From NCBI GenBank assembly GCA_030744755.1, contig JASLPY010000055.1:1-36468 (forward strand): a DNA stretch of 36,468 nt, read 5' to 3'. Below are positions 34,012 to 36,468 of the stretch, one piece after another. The notes beneath the pieces were generated by a model. That model ran no database searches. It was given only the letters and a program-made list of their open reading frames with translations, and was not told the DNA's origin. Position 1 is the first letter of the stretch. Every line of letters starts with the position of its first letter. Source of the DNA: Kiritimatiellia bacterium. GTDB lineage: Bacteria > Verrucomicrobiota > Kiritimatiellia > UBA8416 > JADHWI01. The position numbers and the translations under genes were made by a program.

Positions 34012-34128
34012 ATAGAGCATCAGTGATGGACATGTATAGAGACACAATGGCACAAATAGCCGCAAGAATACCATTTGCGGAGCAAGATTTGATCATTATC
34101 CGAAGACTGTACCTGTCCCCATTGGATG

Positions 34129-34791
34129 TCAGAAGAGCCTGGTTCTGTGGGCTGAGGGTTCATTGTATGACTTTGGAACCGAGATTGTGAGAATGCCGTT
34201 GGTAACGAATGCCTTGGCCATATCGGCGTCCGCAACCGGGCCGGGGAAACGGACCCTTCGTCTCAGCGTGGCCGGATGACCGTACGGATCCCGGTAAGCA
34301 GGATGATTGAAGACGGTAACAATGCTGAGAAGCCTTCCTTCAAGGGAAACTTCTACGTCGGATGAGTTCAAGCCCGGTAAGCTGAACAGAACAACGTAGC
34401 TGTCTTCGTGTTCTCGCATGTCCATGGCGGGTGATGCGGGAATGGCATCCCAGTCGCGATGCGGATCGAAAACGGCTTCCATCCGCTCGAAATCGGAAAT
34501 TGCGCGTTCGAAAAACGCGTCCATCTCGTCGAATATCAGCCTTGTGGGACTTAATACGCTGTTACCTTGTATCCTTGGAGAAGGGAAGTGAACCATCGTG
34601 GTACGCGATGTGGCAGCAACAAATGCACCAGGTGCCGGGATGGTACCGATCTCTTCCTGGCCAGGTTGGGAAGGCTCTTGACCTACCGGTTCTCGGCGAG
34701 GGGTAAGTCGAATCAGGATCGCAGCCTGCATGCCGAGTACCAGCAACAACAGTATGCGTTCCGTCTTGAACCATTTTGCAATGCTTTCCAT
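34129..34791 (-). CDS. Membrane-anchored Hsp20/alpha-crystallin protein
   Basis: A 220-residue protein with a transmembrane helix near its N-terminus (about 12-28, after ESIAKWFKTER), a Pro/Ser-rich spacer (about 30-85) and a helical stretch. A C-terminal alpha-crystallin domain follows (about 126-206, with DMREHEDSYVVLFSLPGLNSSDV and the closing NGILTISVPK). Small heat-shock proteins are normally cytosolic, so an anchor that probably places the chaperone on the membrane (periplasmic side inferred) is unusual. The frame extends upstream to 35145, but the start with GAGAGGAAA is at 34791. A sigma-54-type promoter lies 29 nt upstream. It is divergent from a histidine kinase gene. Confidence 0.88.
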   Translation of the reverse strand: MESIAKWFKTERILLLLVLGMQAAILIRLTPRREPVGQEPSQPGQEEIGTIPAPGAFVAATSRTTMVHFPSPRIQGNSVLSPTRLIFDEMDAFFERAISDFERMEAVFDPHRDWDAIPASPAMDMREHEDSYVVLFSLPGLNSSDVEVSLEGRLLSIVTVFNHPAYRDPYGHPATLRRRVRFPGPVADADMAKAFVTNGILTISVPKSYNEPSAHRTRLF

Positions 34792-34819
34792 GCCGTATTT
34801 CCTCTCCCATAGGTCATGC

Positions 34820-34835
34820 TGCAGGAAACATGCCA
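34820..34835 (-). promoter_or_regulatory. Sigma-54 promoter of the Hsp20 gene
   Basis: Minus strand: TGGCATG-TTTC-CTGCA matches TGGCACG-N4-TTGCW at 10 of 12 informative positions with exact GG-N10-GC. The GC is 29 nt before the start codon at 34791. The heptamer array begins 7 bp upstream of the -24. Confidence 0.58.
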
Positions 34836-34842
34836 TGGGATT

Positions 34843-34877
34843 ATGGTTGATGTTTAATGGTAGATGGTTGATGGGGA
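34843..34877 (-). repeat. Tandem heptamer array next to the hsp20 promoter
   Basis: On the plus strand the units are ATGGTTG, ATGTTTA, ATGGTAG, ATGGTTG and ATGGGGA; the reverse strand reads CAACCAT, which is the same YAACCAY pattern as the pyrH leader array at 163-190. In both places the array precedes the gene in the same orientation. Confidence 0.75.
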
Positions 34878-34911
34878 ATGCGCCTTCAGGCGTGACGGAC
34901 TTACGCATTGA

Positions 34912-34933
34912 TGTGACAGAATGTCTGGTCACA
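34912..34933. promoter_or_regulatory. TGTGAC-N10-GTCACA palindrome between hsp20 and the kinase
   Basis: Perfect 6-bp arms, about 85 bp upstream of the hsp20 sigma-54 promoter and about 95 bp upstream of the kinase start. It could be a shared activator site. A second perfect palindrome GTGCCGGCAC lies at 34950-34959. Confidence 0.4.
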
Positions 34934-34949
34934 CGAGATGATTTGATCA

Positions 34950-34959
34950 GTGCCGGCAC
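34950..34959. promoter_or_regulatory. GTGCCGGCAC palindrome
   Basis: A perfect 10-bp palindrome in the divergent region between the Hsp20 gene and the kinase gene. It may be a regulator half-site pair, though 10-bp palindromes can occur by chance. Confidence 0.25.
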
Positions 34960-35026
34960 CTTTTCCATCTTGATTTTAGCGAAGGGAATGATGAATGCTG
35001 TTACCAGAGGTGGCGGAGGATAAATC

Positions 35027-36409
35027 ATGGCCCAGGCAATAACAGGAGCAAGACGTCTACAGGTTTCGCTGAGCGTTGTTGCCGTGGTGTTGGTGTTTCT
35101 TGTCGCGCTCTTCGCCGGAGGCGCCATAGCTGTGGTGCACCGCATTCATGGCCAGCTTGCGCATGCTGAAGCGGCGAAAACGGTGCTGGAAGAAGGCGTG
35201 CTCATTGCGTCTTTCCTCGCGGGCCAATCTTCTGTTACCAGCCCTGTCGAGACAGACCAGGACTGGGGGCCTTTGTCGCGCCTCGTCAATTCATTCCATA
35301 CGGTGCAAAACGGGCTTCAGTATGTGTCGGTAGAGAAGGACGGGGACACCGTTTTTCAGGAGCACACGAGCGCGATGGGCATGTTGGAAGAACGCGAGGA
35401 CGAGCCGAACGTTGATCTTCGAGGTGATGTCCGGTTATCCAGGCGGGTTCTTCGGGTTGGTAATCAGACGATGCCAGTGGTTGTTTTCTCCCTGCCTTTC
35501 GAGTCGACTGACGGGGGAGCTGGAGTTGTCCGTGTTGCCATGCGCAAGGATGCGGTGGGCAGGGAAGAGGGACCGTCCTTGTCAGCCATGAAGTCAATGT
35601 TCCGCCTCACGATGGCCACGATGCTTGCTTCGTTCGGCCTTTGTGCAGTTCTTGTTGTGTGGATGCTGCACCGCGAAACTGTTAGGGAAAAGCAGCGAAG
35701 AAGCGAGGAGCACCTGGCGTTTTCGGGGGTTCTCGCCAACGGGATTGCTCACGATTTCCGGAACCCCATGTCATCTATGAGGCTTGACGTACAGATGCTT
35801 CAGAAGGAGGTCTCAAAAAACGATCCTGGCGGGCAATCGAAGATTGTGGGCCTGTGTTCCAGGATCAGGGGAACCATGGACAGGATGGACAAGGTTTTTC
35901 AGGAGTTCCTCTATTTATCGAGGCCCGCATCGGACAAACCGGAGAAGCTGGACCTGGTTGCCTGTGTTTCGGAGAGTATCGAGATGCTTCAGTCCCGGCT
36001 GTCGCAAGCGGGGGTAGGGGTTGAGACCGACTACAGAGAAGCTGCGTTGCATGTCATGGCTTACCAGGGGGCATTGCGAAGGGCACTGGTGAACGTAATA
36101 ACAAATGCTGAGCATTTCTCGGGTAAAGGTGGCACAGTGAAGTTGCGTGTGTTCCGCTCCGGAGGTAATGCAGTTGTGGATGTTGCCGACAGCGGGCCGG
36201 GGATACCGAAGGGCGAACGCCGCCGGATCTTCGAAATGTTTGTCACTTCGCGGCCAAGTGGTACCGGCTTGGGGCTGTTTCTGGCAAAGGCAGCGCTAGA
36301 GAGGTCGGGGGGATCAATCAGGGTAGCTGACAGTGAGGACCCCGGCACATGTTTCCGGATCCAGCTGCCGGTAGCCGAAGACGCGGGGGGGGAGCCATCT
36401 GCGTTGTGA
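35027..36409 (+). CDS. Membrane histidine kinase with NtrB/ZraS-like H-box
   Basis: A 460-residue sensor kinase. A transmembrane helix (about 12-36), a periplasmic sensor region (about 37-190) and a second helix (about 191-214) precede the HisKA domain. The H-box reads GIAHDFRNPMSS (phospho-accepting His242), close to the GIAHEIRNPL type found in NtrB/ZraS/AtoS kinases that partner sigma-54 activators. The HATPase domain has the N-box NVITNAEHF (about 356-364), DSGPGIP, an F-box FEMF and GTGLGL (412-417). GGAGGA precedes the ATG by 6 nt. No response regulator is in the window; the cognate gene may lie just beyond the right edge. Confidence 0.9.
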   Translation: MAQAITGARRLQVSLSVVAVVLVFLVALFAGGAIAVVHRIHGQLAHAEAAKTVLEEGVLIASFLAGQSSVTSPVETDQDWGPLSRLVNSFHTVQNGLQYVSVEKDGDTVFQEHTSAMGMLEEREDEPNVDLRGDVRLSRRVLRVGNQTMPVVVFSLPFESTDGGAGVVRVAMRKDAVGREEGPSLSAMKSMFRLTMATMLASFGLCAVLVVWMLHRETVREKQRRSEEHLAFSGVLANGIAHDFRNPMSSMRLDVQMLQKEVSKNDPGGQSKIVGLCSRIRGTMDRMDKVFQEFLYLSRPASDKPEKLDLVACVSESIEMLQSRLSQAGVGVETDYREAALHVMAYQGALRRALVNVITNAEHFSGKGGTVKLRVFRSGGNAVVDVADSGPGIPKGERRRIFEMFVTSRPSGTGLGLFLAKAALERSGGSIRVADSEDPGTCFRIQLPVAEDAGGEPSAL

Positions 36410-36468
36410 AACAGCTCAACGGTGGCAGGGTGAAACGGGGGTACGAGATTTTGTTTACCCCACAGCAC

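Larger units (their letters stand above)
33849..34128. other. Region upstream of clpB (palindromes, sigma-54 promoter)
   Basis: About 280 bp between clpB and the Hsp20 gene, both on the minus strand. A 95-codon plus-strand frame (33903-34190) looks like a shadow. The region holds the clpB sigma-54 promoter (33888-33903), two palindromes (33975-33988, 33995-34011) and a weak hairpin CCGCAA/TTGCGG (34060-34080). Confidence 0.65.

Noticed and set aside
33903..34190. Plus-strand 95-codon frame overlapping the end of hsp20
   Set aside because: No ribosome binding site, overlaps the clpB promoter and the hsp20 coding end; reads like a shadow.
34984..34999. GGGAATG-ATGA-ATGCT as a sigma-54 site for the kinase gene
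   Set aside because: Correct GG-N10-GC spacing but only 8 of 12 consensus positions; matches of this quality are expected by chance.
36406..36468. GTG-initiated frame overlapping the kinase stop and running off the right edge
   Set aside because: Only 21 codons are visible and they do not resemble a response regulator start; recorded only as a place to look beyond the window.

Overview
This 36.5 kb window looks like an ordinary stretch of the chromosome of a Gram-negative (didermic) bacterium with LPS. It encodes lipid A enzymes (LpxI, LpxB, an LpxL-type acyltransferase), an LptF/LptG-family permease, an Mla-type lipid transporter and a PilT-like ATPase. I estimate its GC content by eye at about 55%. 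LpxI in place of LpxH, the short tandem intergenic repeats and the overall gene set suggest the PVC superphylum (Kiritimatiellota/Lentisphaerota-like). That placement is inference from gene content, not something the sequence proves. I see no tRNA or rRNA gene, CRISPR array, transposase, integrase or phage gene.

Layout: 1-1800 holds pyrH and frr (translation/nucleotide block). 1807-3165 holds a repeat-motif membrane protein and thioredoxin. 3312-3710 is an orphan ExbD-like protein that lacks the usual membrane aspartate. 4073-5326 is an RNA m5U methyltransferase. 5644-8528 is the three-gene proton-translocating transhydrogenase. 12402-8679 (minus) is a glycolytic operon gap-pgk-tpiA-secG. 12741-15859 is LptF/G permease-pilT-lpxL. 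19982-15885 (minus) is an Mla-type operon that opens with a secreted protein built of repeated WPL/FPL motifs. 22185-20091 (minus) is argF-pyrB. 22406-25367 is lpxI-Gfo/Idh-lpxB. 26146-25364 (minus) is a WalJ/YycJ-type metallo-hydrolase. 26335-31152 is rpoN then mfd. 33848-31221 (minus) is clpB, 34791-34129 (minus) a membrane-anchored Hsp20, and 35027-36409 a membrane histidine kinase divergent from it.

The most interesting signal is regulatory. Four sequences match the sigma-54 -24/-12 promoter consensus TGGCACG-N4-TTGCW at 10 or 11 of 12 informative positions with exact GG-N10-GC spacing. Each is correctly oriented upstream of a gene: clpB, the membrane-anchored hsp20, the LptF/G-pilT-lpxL cluster, and the walJ-like gene (this last one lies between walJ and rpoN itself). 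rpoN is in the window, and a kinase with an NtrB/ZraS-like H-box sits divergent from hsp20. Together they suggest a sigma-54-driven proteostasis and envelope-stress circuit. The activator (an NtrC-type enhancer-binding protein) is not in the window; palindromes upstream of clpB and hsp20 are candidate sites for it.

A second theme is intergenic mini-repeats of several kinds: heptamer arrays of YAACCAY type before pyrH and hsp20, a 9-bp array after trxA, a GACGCC palindrome, and a 21-bp perfect inverted repeat before the methyltransferase gene.
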